Shown: positions 33,822 through 42,146 of the stretch, one piece after another
Layout of the letters: each line of letters starts with the position of its first letter
Numbering within the stretch: the stretch's first letter is position 1
From: G963664115 sp965263045
GTDB taxonomy: Bacteria > Acidobacteriota > Terriglobia > 20CM-2-55-15
DNA: 64,000 bases
Reading direction: 5' to 3'
Assembly: GCA_965263045.1 (NCBI GenBank)
Contig: CBDHGK010000041.1
Span: 5,828,001 to 5,892,000, forward strand
Position numbers and translations under genes: made by a program
The notes under the pieces: model-generated
Told to the model about the DNA's origin: nothing
What the model saw: only the letters and a program-made list of their open reading frames with translations
Database searches by the model: none

Positions 33822-34866
33822 ATGATGCACTATCTGGCCCGCTTATTCTGCTGTGTCTTGCTACTGGCCGGTTGGGGCGCGACTGAAGCGAACGCCCAGG
33901 CGGGGGTTGCAGAGACTCATGTGTCCGCAGCCAGGGCTGTGGCCTACGAGCCGGGACAGGACTTCAGCGGAAGCCCTTTTGATCTTTGCGCTGAACCCAG
34001 TCCGGCCGCCGTCCGGCCTGCGCCAGCCGCCGCGGCCCCCCCACAACGAACGATTCCGCCCCGTTCTCAATGGTACACAGATCCGGTCAGAGTTTTCGAC
34101 AACCTGTACTATGTCGGTGGCTCCAGGGACGACAACTTCAATGTCTGGGCGGTGACGACTGCGGAGGGGATCATCCTGATCAATTCGGGTCACGACTACA
34201 ACGTTGAGGAATTGGTCGTCAACGGGCTCGAGAAGCTGGGTCTCGATCCGGGGCAGATCAAGTATGTCATTGTGAATGAAGGTGAACCTCAGTTCTACGG
34301 GGGATCCAAACTGCTCCAGGACCGCTATGACCGCCCGCGTCCTTGTATCCGAGGCGGATTGGGATGTCATAGCCCGATCGAATGTTGCCGAGGCAACCAA
34401 ACCCAGGAAGGATATGGTCATCACGGACGGCCAGGAACTGACGCTGGGTGATGTTACGGTGACCCTATATGTGACGCCGGGCCACACTCCGGGCAGCGTT
34501 TCACTGCTGGTATCACCGCTCAAGGATGGAAACCGGAGTCATGTCGGCAGCGTGGTGGGCGGCCGTGGGGCTGGGGGGGCCAACCTGCAAAACGGGGTTC
34601 GGTACTATCCGACCGAAGTCGAAAGCATGCGGCTGTGGAGCGCGTCGATCAAGCGGTTCAAGAGTCTCGCGGAGAGTGCCGGCGCGGATGCTTTTCTTTC
34701 GCTCCATCATAGTTGGGATAAGACGCTGGATAAGCTGCACGCTTTGAATTTTCGTCGACCGGGCGATCCTCACACCCTGGTCAGCGAGACAGCTACCGGG
34801 CGATATCTGACGGTGGTTTCCGAATGCATGGATGCCCAGGTGGCGTGGAGGGCCGACAACCAGTAG
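33822..34866 (+). pseudogene. Metallo-beta-lactamase-fold gene, frameshifted and with a degraded metal site
   Basis: The gene starts at ATG 33822 (GGAGAAGG upstream) with a signal peptide (LLLAGWGATEANAQ). The fold is recognisable (VFDNLYYVGGSRDDNFNVWA, GIILINSGHDYNVEELV). Frame 1 ends in nonsense after LLQDRYDR near 34330. The next frame carries ARVLVSEADWDVIARSNVAE, VTLYVTPGHTPGSVSLLV and the C-terminus to 34866. The usual HxHxDH is replaced by VNEGEPQFYGG, so the first zinc site is gone. A related intact gene begins at 63328. DoxX follows 103 bp downstream. Confidence 0.8.
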
Positions 34867-34969
34867 TTCGTATTCCCGTTGAATGACGATTTCGTCAGTG
34901 TAAGTCCGACGACGTCCGCACTCAATTCACGTTATCGAGAATGACATCTCATAGCGCTCGGAGAAGGAC

Positions 34970-35830
34970 ATGAGCCGTCCCAGTAGCGTCCCTTCCAAAT
35001 GGATGCCTTACCTGTTGAGCACTCTCAGGATCGTCGTCGGGATTACGCTCCTCCGGCATGGCCTGCAGAGGATTTTCGGTTTTCCCGGAGAGACAGACCC
35101 CAACTTTCAGGTCGTTCTCGGTGGCCTGGGAGGCATGCTTGCCCTCCCCGGCGGTCTGGCAATGATCCTCGGGCTGTTCACACGCCCTGCGGCCGTCATA
35201 CTGTCCGCCGTAATGGCCGTCTCTTACTTCCTGGGATCGTTGCAGCAGGGCTACGTGTGGACATTCTTGAATGGCGGGGAGCCCGTCGTCTTCTATTGCG
35301 TCGTTTTTCTCTTCCTCGCGGCGGCCGGTGGCGGATCGGTGAGCCTCGATCGATTGCTGTCACAGAGAGGCAGCGCTGAATCGGTTTTCGCCATGCCCGA
35401 ATGGGCACCGTATCTTCTCAGTGTTTCTCGAATCGTGATCGGTTTCCTCTATATTCAGCATGGCACGGAAAAGCTGTTTGCATTTCCGGGCGGCACCGTG
35501 GATCACAACTTTGCGGCGGTGCGGGCATGGGCTGGCCCAATCGAGACCATTGGGGGCGCCCTGATCATACTCGGTCTCTATACGCGTCCGACCGCTTTCA
35601 TTCTAGCTGGCCAGATGGCTGCAGCGTATTTCATACGATATCCAGGTCGAGGATTCTGGAACAGCCTCGTCCTCAGCGAAGCGGCAACCTACTTCTGCTG
35701 GTATTACCTCTTCATGTCCTCTGCAGGCGGCGGGCCGTGGAGCCTCGACGCTATCATTCGTCGCAGGCGGAGCGGCAAGGCCGCTCCCCTTCCGGAAGAA
35801 AAACTGAACGAGCAAGCGGCTCAACCGTAA
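34970..35830 (+). CDS. Tandem DoxX-family membrane protein
   Basis: A 286-residue protein built of two DoxX units. Unit 1 (residues about 10-125) has LSTLRIVVGITLLRHGLQRI and GLFTRPAAVILSAVMAVSYF. Unit 2 (about 145-265) has LSVSRIVIGFLYIQHGTEKL and GLYTRPTAFILAGQMAAAYF. Each unit has four membrane helices and ends in an AGGG(S/P)xSLD motif. DoxX proteins are usually single units of about 130-150 residues linked to quinone or thiol redox and detoxification, so this is an internal duplication-fusion. The ATG is preceded by GGAGAAGG. Confidence 0.9.
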   Translation: MSRPSSVPSKWMPYLLSTLRIVVGITLLRHGLQRIFGFPGETDPNFQVVLGGLGGMLALPGGLAMILGLFTRPAAVILSAVMAVSYFLGSLQQGYVWTFLNGGEPVVFYCVVFLFLAAAGGGSVSLDRLLSQRGSAESVFAMPEWAPYLLSVSRIVIGFLYIQHGTEKLFAFPGGTVDHNFAAVRAWAGPIETIGGALIILGLYTRPTAFILAGQMAAAYFIRYPGRGFWNSLVLSEAATYFCWYYLFMSSAGGGPWSLDAIIRRRRSGKAAPLPEEKLNEQAAQP

Positions 35831-35835
35831 AGGGT

Positions 35836-35895
35836 GATATGTCCTGTGCGGCGGGGCAGGCTGGCAGTCAACTGAGATTCTCAGCAGACTTCTGA
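35836..35895. repeat. Half copy of the 36.6-kb palindromic repeat
   Basis: TCCTGTGCGGCGGGGCAGGCTG and the following GAGATTCTCAGCAGACTTCT match, with substitutions, the right half of the element at 36624-36725, in the same orientation. No left half is seen. From here to 36098 there is nothing else recognisable. Confidence 0.55.
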
Positions 35896-36098
35896 TTGAC
35901 CTGAGCCCACAAAGTGGAATGGGTGATTCTTTGAATCAAGCGGAGTCTTGTCGATCAGTTCCCCTGTTTCTTTGCCAACATACGACCTGAAAGATACAAG
36001 GTTGTTGCCCGCATTGACGGCGAAGGGCGTGACAGATAACCGGCTAGACCAATCCGGACATTCAACGTATCCCTAGTAGGCGCGGGAGGCAGCCCCGT

Positions 36099-36308
36099 AT
36101 GCGGACATTTGATTTTGTTGTGGAGCGGGATCCGGAAACCGGCGCATACGTGGGTTACGTACCTGGCTGGCCCGGAGCTCACACGCAGGGCTCGGATCTT
36201 GCGGAACTTCAAATGAACCTCCGCGAGGTCATCGAAATGCTCCTGGAAGACGGAGTCCCGACATTGGAATCGGAGTTCGTGGGCGTCCACCGGATTCAGG
36301 TTGCATAG
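36099..36308 (+). CDS. hicB: HicB-family antitoxin
   Basis: A 69-residue HicB partial-RNase-H-fold protein: FDFVVERDPETGAYVGYVPG, WPGAHTQGSDLAELQMNL and REVIEMLLED. There is no C-terminal DNA-binding extension, so it is the short form. GGGAGG lies about 10 bp upstream of the ATG. It neutralises the toxin encoded 2 bp downstream; the hicB-hicA order is the reverse of the more commonly described one. Confidence 0.9.
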   Translation: MRTFDFVVERDPETGAYVGYVPGWPGAHTQGSDLAELQMNLREVIEMLLEDGVPTLESEFVGVHRIQVA

Positions 36309-36310
36309 AT

Positions 36311-36535
36311 GTGGGCTCTGTCCCTGTCCTGCGACCACGCCAAGTTGTAGCACTGCTTGAACACATAGGTTTTGTCGAAGTCCGGCAGCGCGGATCTCAC
36401 AAACAGTTTCGTCACCCAGACGGTCGCACGCCTACAGTGCCTGTTCACTCCGGTCGCGACATCTCACCCACGCTCCTCCGAAAGATTGCGCGAGACATCG
36501 GCCTTACGGTTCAAGAGTTTGTCGCTTTACCGTAG
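36311..36535 (+). CDS. hicA: HicA-family mRNA interferase toxin
   Basis: A 74-residue HicA with the double-stranded RNA-binding-like fold: RPRQVVALLEHIGFVEVRQR, the catalytic His in GSHKQFRHPDGRTPTVPVH, then SPTLLRKIARDIGLTVQEF. It starts with GTG 36311, two bases after the hicB stop, so translation is coupled. It cleaves mRNA when free of HicB. The gene is intact. Confidence 0.92.
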   Translation: MGSVPVLRPRQVVALLEHIGFVEVRQRGSHKQFRHPDGRTPTVPVHSGRDISPTLLRKIARDIGLTVQEFVALP

Positions 36536-36623
36536 GCGCGATGCTTGTGTCCGTACCCGGAGAGCAGTATCTAAAGTGCCGAAAGTACAGCTCAAACTGC
36601 CAGTGGGTTGTCCCGCCAGCAAG

Positions 36624-36725
36624 ATGCTGAAAGAGTCCCGAATGGCTTACAGCCATCGATTGCGGCGACATCTCCTGTGCCGCGAGGCAGGCTGCCGATA
36701 TGGTGAGTCTTTCAGCAAACTGCTA
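36624..36725. repeat. About 100-bp palindromic-end repeat element
   Basis: Ends are inverted: GCTGAAAGAGTC near 36627 and GAGTCTTTCAGC near 36703 (11 of 12). On the minus strand the element starts TAGCAGTTTGCTGAAAGACTC and its TAG is the stop codon of the TRAP permease. A half copy lies at 35836-35895. The rest of the 36536-36722 gap has nothing recognisable. Confidence 0.7.
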
Positions 36726-38654
36726 GCCGGCTGACGATCGAAGCCCATTCGGCTTGTAATGCCGCACCAGAATGGGAACGAGCAGGGCCAGGCCGACAGC
36801 ATCCGTCACCAAACCGGTATGGACCAACACGGCCGCTGCAAAAAAGAGGGTTCCGCGTTCCAGGGCACCGAGTGCCATCTTCAGGTGTCCCGCTACGGCC
36901 GCACCGAGTGCCATGACGCCTGTAGCTGCGGTGAGAGTTGCCAGGACGATCTGGGGAACGGACCCAATCATCAGCAAAGCCGGGCTCATGACGAAGGCGA
37001 ACGGCAGCAGGTAGCCCGAAAGCGAAAAAAACCACGCCGTGAATCCTGTCTTCATGATGTCGGCTCCTGCGATCATCGCTCCTGCATAGGCGGCCAGAGC
37101 GCTGGGCGGCGTCACCATCGACATCATTCCGAAATACAGAATGAACATGTGCGCCCCCAGTGGCATGATGCCGAGGTTGACCAGGGCGGGGGCCGCAAGC
37201 GTCGCCAACAGGACATAACAGACCGTCGTCGGGAGGCCCATTCCGAGGACAACCGACGAGAACATCACCAGGAGGAGCGCGACGTAGATGTTGCCGCCGG
37301 AGAGTTCCGCGATCAGGGGAGTGAAACGGGCTCCCAGAGCCGTCATCAATATGATTCCGATGACGATGCCGACACATGCTGTAGCACATGTGAGTGAGAC
37401 TGCGTCCCGTCCCGCTTTTTCAAGGACTTCAAATACCCGGCGCGGCGTCAGCCGCCGTTTCCGCACAAACAGGCTGACACCCACTGCTGCCAGAATGGCA
37501 TACGATACGGACCGCGTCGGCGAAAATCCCGATACCAGGGAACCAATCAAACAGCCGAATGGGATGGCGAACAGGTAGAGTTCCTTCCTTTTCAGGATAC
37601 CGCTGACGAGCGCGCGCTGACCCGCGACCTCAGCTCCGCCGATATCATGGCGAACCGAGTAGCAATGGATCGTCGTGAACAGCGCCAGGTAATAGAGCAA
37701 CGCGGGAATCAAAGCTGCCGTCGCGATCGTCAGATACGGGAGCCCAAGAAACTCGGCCATCATGAAGGCCGCCGCGCCCATCACCGGCGGCATCAACTGC
37801 CCCCCGGTCGATGCCACCGCTTCGACCGCCCCCGCCACGTGCGGCTGGACGCCCGTCTTCTTCATCATGGGTATGGTGAACGATCCGGCAGTGACGACGT
37901 TCGCAACCGCGCTCCCGTTGACCATTCCGAAGACACCACTCGATACGACGGCGACTTTGGCCGGGCCACCCCGGAATCGTCCCAGCAGCGCCTCGGCCAG
38001 ATCGATGGCGAATTGCAGGCCGCCAATCGCTTCGAGGACGACGCCGAAGAGGACGAAGGGAAACACGTAGGTGAACATCACAGCCAGAGGAATGCCGAAA
38101 ATGCCTTCCATAGTGAGAAACGATTGCGTGATGATTCGGTTCACCGGGTACCCGGCGTGACCGGCCAGGGCGATCGGCAACATCCCACCGGCGTAGGCAT
38201 AAACGATAAATGCCGCGGCAATTGCGGGGAGGACCCATCCCACCCTCCGGCGGGTCGCCTCCAGAACCAGGACAATACCGGTCGTTCCGATGATCAGATC
38301 GAGGGCCGTCGGTGAGCCCATTCGAACGATCAGTGCATCGTATTCCACTACGATGTAGGCGCAGCAGATGACGCCGAGAGCCGCCAGCACGGAGTTGATG
38401 TAGCCGAAGTTGGGCGGGACGCGGACCCGCGGCTGGCCGGTACCCGTACCGGTCGGAATCAGGAAGGCCAGGGCGAGCGGGAACAGGAGGAAAACCGCGC
38501 GCTGCTGAAACGGAGGCAGCGTTAGCCAGTTGACTTCAGCGATCGCGAAAATCGCGAAACCGACGGAAAGGATCCGGAGGAGGTACCGTCGGATGGGGGC
38601 GGAATCTTCGGGCGCCGGCTTCGCTTCCCCTGGGTTTGCGTCTCCCTTATCCAC
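36723..38654 (-). CDS. TRAP transporter fused permease, TAXI type (DctQ-DctM fusion)
   Basis: A 643-residue membrane protein. The N-terminal 200 residues contain the four-helix DctQ-like part; the remainder is the 12-helix DctM-like channel with GMVNGSAVANVVTAGSFTIP, STGGQLMPPVMGAAAFMMAEF and LGMGLPTTVCYVLLATLAAP (quoted as separate blocks). This is the fused architecture that pairs with TAXI binding proteins, and a TAXI gene lies 57 bp upstream. The pair imports small dicarboxylates or amino acids, usually with Na+. The stop codon belongs to a TAGCAG repeat. Confidence 0.95.
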   Translation of the reverse strand: MDKGDANPGEAKPAPEDSAPIRRYLLRILSVGFAIFAIAEVNWLTLPPFQQRAVFLLFPLALAFLIPTGTGTGQPRVRVPPNFGYINSVLAALGVICCAYIVVEYDALIVRMGSPTALDLIIGTTGIVLVLEATRRRVGWVLPAIAAAFIVYAYAGGMLPIALAGHAGYPVNRIITQSFLTMEGIFGIPLAVMFTYVFPFVLFGVVLEAIGGLQFAIDLAEALLGRFRGGPAKVAVVSSGVFGMVNGSAVANVVTAGSFTIPMMKKTGVQPHVAGAVEAVASTGGQLMPPVMGAAAFMMAEFLGLPYLTIATAALIPALLYYLALFTTIHCYSVRHDIGGAEVAGQRALVSGILKRKELYLFAIPFGCLIGSLVSGFSPTRSVSYAILAAVGVSLFVRKRRLTPRRVFEVLEKAGRDAVSLTCATACVGIVIGIILMTALGARFTPLIAELSGGNIYVALLLVMFSSVVLGMGLPTTVCYVLLATLAAPALVNLGIMPLGAHMFILYFGMMSMVTPPSALAAYAGAMIAGADIMKTGFTAWFFSLSGYLLPFAFVMSPALLMIGSVPQIVLATLTAATGVMALGAAVAGHLKMALGALERGTLFFAAAVLVHTGLVTDAVGLALLVPILVRHYKPNGLRSSAG

Positions 38655-38711
38655 GATCTTGGCGCTCTGTCGAAGAATACGTGCGCTCTGGTGATGCGAT
38701 CCGTGTCACTC

Positions 38712-39740
38712 TCAGTTCGACGGTTCCAGGACTCCGATTTCGCTGAAGTACAGGAGGCTTCCTGCGTGGTAGGGAATGCCGATATCCATTGCGGCGCGTT
38801 CGGGCGTGATCTCGCGGCCTGCCGGGTGCATCTCTCCGATCTGATCCCTGTTCTCGTATATTGTCTTTGCGATCAGATAGACATAGTCGGGATCTGCGTC
38901 GGACCGGACAAGCAACTGCGCGCTTCCTGAATCAAAGGTCTGATGGTCCTCTTCCAGTCCTTCGTAGGTGCCTGCAGGGATTGTGATCTTCTGGATGAAG
39001 GGGAACTCGATACTGGTGCGGTCCAGGGCCGCAGCGTCAAACTCAAGATAGACCAGGTCCTGGGTTGCAGTGGCCGAAACGATGGACGGTTGGGGCACGC
39101 TGCCGCCGGCGACGACGGCATCGACCCCGCCGTCAGCCAGCAACTCCATCGCATTGGCCTGACCCTCGTAGATCTGCTGGAAGTCTTCGTAGCTCACGCC
39201 GTGGGCCGCCAGAGCGGGCCGCATGAAGTAGTCCCACCCTGCCCCGGCCGGCCCGAGTGCCACCCTCTTGCCGGCGAGATCAGACAAAGTGGAAATGCCG
39301 CTGCCCTGGCGAGCGACGACGGTCATGACGGAACTCTGGAGGGAAATTACAGCTTGTACAGGAAACGCCCGGTCAAAACCTTCGGCGCCGCGTATCGCAG
39401 GAAACGTGACCGCGGCGTTGCCCAGCCCCAGATCCACCTGGTCGGCATCCAGCATGCGGATATTTTGCGAGGAGCCACTGCTGGCTTCGGCCGTCACGAC
39501 AACACCGGGGAAAGCGTCACTGAGCACCTGCGCGATCGCGTTTCCGACCGGGAAGTAGCTGCCCCCGACACTTGCAGTCGCCAGTTGCATGCGGGCGGGC
39601 AGAGTGGCGCCATCGACCACGACCACGTCGGCCCCACCGCCGACGCCCGAACACCCCAGCAGGGCCAGCACGATGACTCCGGCCAGCGTCGCGCGCGCCA
39701 TGTCCGGCCGAGCTTCGATTGAACGGTTCAATACGGTCAT
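38712..39740 (-). CDS. TAXI-family TRAP solute-binding lipoprotein
   Basis: A protein of about 342 residues; start ATG 39740 or ATG 39701 (MARATLAGVIVLALLGC). The lipobox LALLGC gives a lipid-anchored extracytoplasmic protein. TAXI hallmarks are MQLATASVGGSYFPVGNAIA, VVTAEASSGSSQNIRMLDAD and DLAGKRVALGPAGAGWDY. It captures the ligand for the fused permease encoded downstream. The family binds glutamate, dicarboxylates and related acids; the ligand here is unknown. Confidence 0.93.
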   Translation of the reverse strand: MTVLNRSIEARPDMARATLAGVIVLALLGCSGVGGGADVVVVDGATLPARMQLATASVGGSYFPVGNAIAQVLSDAFPGVVVTAEASSGSSQNIRMLDADQVDLGLGNAAVTFPAIRGAEGFDRAFPVQAVISLQSSVMTVVARQGSGISTLSDLAGKRVALGPAGAGWDYFMRPALAAHGVSYEDFQQIYEGQANAMELLADGGVDAVVAGGSVPQPSIVSATATQDLVYLEFDAAALDRTSIEFPFIQKITIPAGTYEGLEEDHQTFDSGSAQLLVRSDADPDYVYLIAKTIYENRDQIGEMHPAGREITPERAAMDIGIPYHAGSLLYFSEIGVLEPSN

Positions 39741-39959
39741 CAACTGACTACACCTCGTTGTCTAAGATAGAACTGTGACGGTGACCGGGAGGCCTCGAAT
39801 CCTATAGAGCGTAGTCTAAGACGAACGAGGCACGCGTCGCAAGGCAGACAGCGAAGCGGGATCGCAAAATCCGCCCGAACGTGGTGGACTTCAACGCGAT
39901 CGAGGGGGTACCCTTTTTATTCGTTTTGCTTGCTTCGTAAGGAACGCAGAGAGGGACTT

Positions 39960-40445
39960 GTGGCTGTCGAACACACTCCGGGGAGGCTGAGGCGTATGGG
40001 TTGGCTCGTTTTCGTGGCTGGGGCCATCCTGGCCTGGGGTATTTACGGTGTCTTACTCCATCAGGGACAAGTGCAGTTGGGCGATCCGCTCAAGGCGCTG
40101 CTCTGTGTAGGCGCTGCCTATTTTCTGATTGGCGTACTGGTTCCCGTCGGGGGTCTGAGTGTGGGCGGGGGCCTTTCTGGATTTGATCGGACAGGCATGC
40201 TGAATGCAACGGCCGGAGGCGCGCTGGGCGCGATCGGAGCGGTCTGTATTATTCTGGCATTCCGCGCGGGGGGACTGCCCGTATATGTCATGCCGCTCGT
40301 TTTCGCGGGTGCGCCGATCGTGAACGTTTTGTATTCGATGACCGTCCATCCGCCCCGGGCTCCGATCAACCCGATGTTGTACGTCGGTTTTCTGCTGGCC
40401 TCTATCGGGGCGGCGATGGTTTTGTATTTTCGACCTGCGGCGTGA
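39960..40445 (+). CDS. Five-helix membrane protein of unknown function
   Basis: About 161 residues from GTG 39960, chosen because GAGAGGGA sits just upstream; a TTG at 39930 is the alternative. Helices: LVFVAGAILAWGIYGVLL, LLCVGAAYFLIGVLVP, GGALGAIGAVCIILAF, YVMPLVFAGAPIVNVLYSM and MLYVGFLLASIGAAMVLY. The layout resembles half of a DMT/EamA-type transporter, but no signature is decisive. It stands alone between the TRAP genes and the PQQ-like protein. Confidence 0.7.
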   Translation: MAVEHTPGRLRRMGWLVFVAGAILAWGIYGVLLHQGQVQLGDPLKALLCVGAAYFLIGVLVPVGGLSVGGGLSGFDRTGMLNATAGGALGAIGAVCIILAFRAGGLPVYVMPLVFAGAPIVNVLYSMTVHPPRAPINPMLYVGFLLASIGAAMVLYFRPAA

Positions 40446-40487
40446 CCGCCTGGATTGCTCGCGGGACGGCCATGCAGATTATCGGCT

Positions 40488-40583
40488 GCATGGGCGCATA
40501 GATTGCCAGGGGCATGGCCGCATAGATTGCCAGCTGCATGACCGCATAATTTGCCAGCTGCATGGCCGCATAATTTGGAGGTT
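40488..40583 (+). repeat. 24-bp tandem repeat, four copies, directly upstream of a ribosome site
   Basis: Units at 40488-40511, 40512-40535, 40536-40559 and 40560-40583 share GCATGGCCGCATA-ATTGCCAG with few changes; a decayed fifth unit precedes them. The last unit runs into TTGGAGG, the Shine-Dalgarno of the next gene. Because the unit is a multiple of three, the opposite strand reads NYAAMQLA repeats, but no gene is likely there. Confidence 0.85.
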
Positions 40584-40588
40584 TCGTG

Positions 40589-41812
40589 ATGGGAATACCG
40601 AAGCTACTCTCCGTCCTCGCCATCGTTTTGGGGCTCACATCGATGGCGCATGGCCAGGACTGGCCGCAGTGGAGGGGACCGAACCGCGACGGTGCGATCG
40701 CCCGGTTCAATGCGCCCGCGTCGTGGCCGGAACAGTTGAACCAGCAGTGGCAGGTGGAGGTCGGATCCGGTTACGCCACCCCAATTCTCGTAGGCGACCG
40801 GGTCTATGTCTTCACGCGGCAGAACGAGGACGAAGTCCTGCAGGCGCTGGACCCGGCAACGGGTGAGACACTGTGGCGGACAGCCTATTCCGCACGCTTC
40901 GAAATGGTGCCCGCAACCGAACGGCACGGGCCGGGCCCCAAATCGACGCCGACCTACGCGGACGGCCGCATCTTCACTCTGGGGATCAGCGGCATCGTGA
41001 CGGCGTTCGACGCTGACTCGGGGCGGCAACTCTGGCAGCACCCCGCGCGATCGACTGCACCGCTGTACCACACCGGCATGTCCCCGGTCGTTGATGGTGA
41101 CGTGATGATCGTCCACGTCGGTGGCCCGGGCGATACGGCGTTGACGGCGTTTGACGTCGCAACAGGCGAGCCGCAATGGGAATGGGAGGGAGACAGCCCT
41201 GCCTATGGTTCGCCCATGATTACCGACCTGGGCGGCATCCGGCAGGTCGTCACCTTCACGAATCAGAACCTGGTCGGGGTGCGTCTGGACACCGGTGAGC
41301 TGCTCTGGAGGCGTCCGTTCGTCACTCCCTCCGACACCACGGCGCAGACGCCCGTTCTCTATGGAGACCTGATCATACAGGCCGGCCGCGAAAACGGCAT
41401 TACAGCGTTTCGCGTGACGTCAGGAGCCGGGGGATGGACCACCGACGATGTCTGGCATACCGACCGGGTTTCTTTGCATATGACCAACGGCGTCGAGGTC
41501 AACGGCGTGCTGTTCGGGCTTTCGCACCTCAACAGTGGTCAGTACTTTGGCCTGGACCTCGAATCCGGAGAGGTGCTCTGGCTCAGTGACCCGCGTCAGG
41601 CTCAGAACGCGGCGATTCTGCGAGCGGGCGACACGATCTTCTCCCTGCAGGATGACGCGGAAATGCTTGTGCTCAACGCCAGCCGCACAGGGCTCGATCC
41701 GATCCGCCGTTACGAAGTTGCCTCGAGCGCAACTTGGGCGCAGCCGGCGATTTCAGGAAACGCTTTCTACGTGAAGGACGTCAACAACCTCACGCTCTGG
41801 ACTCTCGACTGA
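40589..41812 (+). CDS. Secreted PQQ-like beta-propeller protein
   Basis: A 407-residue protein starting at ATG 40589 (TGGAGG upstream; GTG 40586 overlaps). The signal peptide is KLLSVLAIVLGLTSMAHG-QD. The mature start WPQWRGPNRDGAI is the standard opening of secreted PQQ-binding-like repeat proteins, followed by blades such as GERVYVFTRQ-like VYVFTRQNEDEVLQALDPAT and DGRIFTLGISGIVTAFDADS. No dehydrogenase catalytic residues (PQQ-site Cys-Cys or Asp) are evident, so it is probably a binding or scaffold propeller. Confidence 0.9.
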   Translation: MGIPKLLSVLAIVLGLTSMAHGQDWPQWRGPNRDGAIARFNAPASWPEQLNQQWQVEVGSGYATPILVGDRVYVFTRQNEDEVLQALDPATGETLWRTAYSARFEMVPATERHGPGPKSTPTYADGRIFTLGISGIVTAFDADSGRQLWQHPARSTAPLYHTGMSPVVDGDVMIVHVGGPGDTALTAFDVATGEPQWEWEGDSPAYGSPMITDLGGIRQVVTFTNQNLVGVRLDTGELLWRRPFVTPSDTTAQTPVLYGDLIIQAGRENGITAFRVTSGAGGWTTDDVWHTDRVSLHMTNGVEVNGVLFGLSHLNSGQYFGLDLESGEVLWLSDPRQAQNAAILRAGDTIFSLQDDAEMLVLNASRTGLDPIRRYEVASSATWAQPAISGNAFYVKDVNNLTLWTLD

Positions 41813-42146
41813 TCGCCGCATCGGTGGCCGACTTTAATTAGAGGCGTCTGTTCAAACTCGCTGTGCAAGACGGAAACCCTGCCTACGAGGACTGAGCTGG
41901 AGGATGAAAGAGGAGTCGCGCTTTCTGGACTGCCGTCGCCTTGTCGCCTGGGATCGATGGGATGGGTTTGAGTAATCGTGAAGGCCCGTCCGACCTGTCC
42001 TGGGCATACCTGTACGGCTCCCTCGCTTGCCGTGTCGACCAACCCGAACCCGAGATTCCGGCTGCAGCTTATTTCAGCTTGGGGCCTTGGATGACCCCGG
42101 ACGCTTCTGTGTTTTCTCCGAAGACCCACATCTCGGAAGTGCTAGC
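41813..42146. other. Intergenic, nothing recognised
   Basis: About 330 bp between the PQQ-like gene and the TonB-dependent receptor. Open frames here extend the receptor gene upstream without coding character. No hairpin, repeat or regulatory motif was seen. Confidence 0.5.

Noticed and set aside
40488..40583. The 24-bp units as a CRISPR array
   Set aside because: Units are directly adjacent with no spacers and no cas genes are nearby.
40402..40710. Minus-strand frame with NYAAMQLA repeats as a repeat protein
   Set aside because: It exists only because the 24-bp unit is divisible by three; it overlaps the ribosome site and start of the PQQ-like gene and has no start signals.
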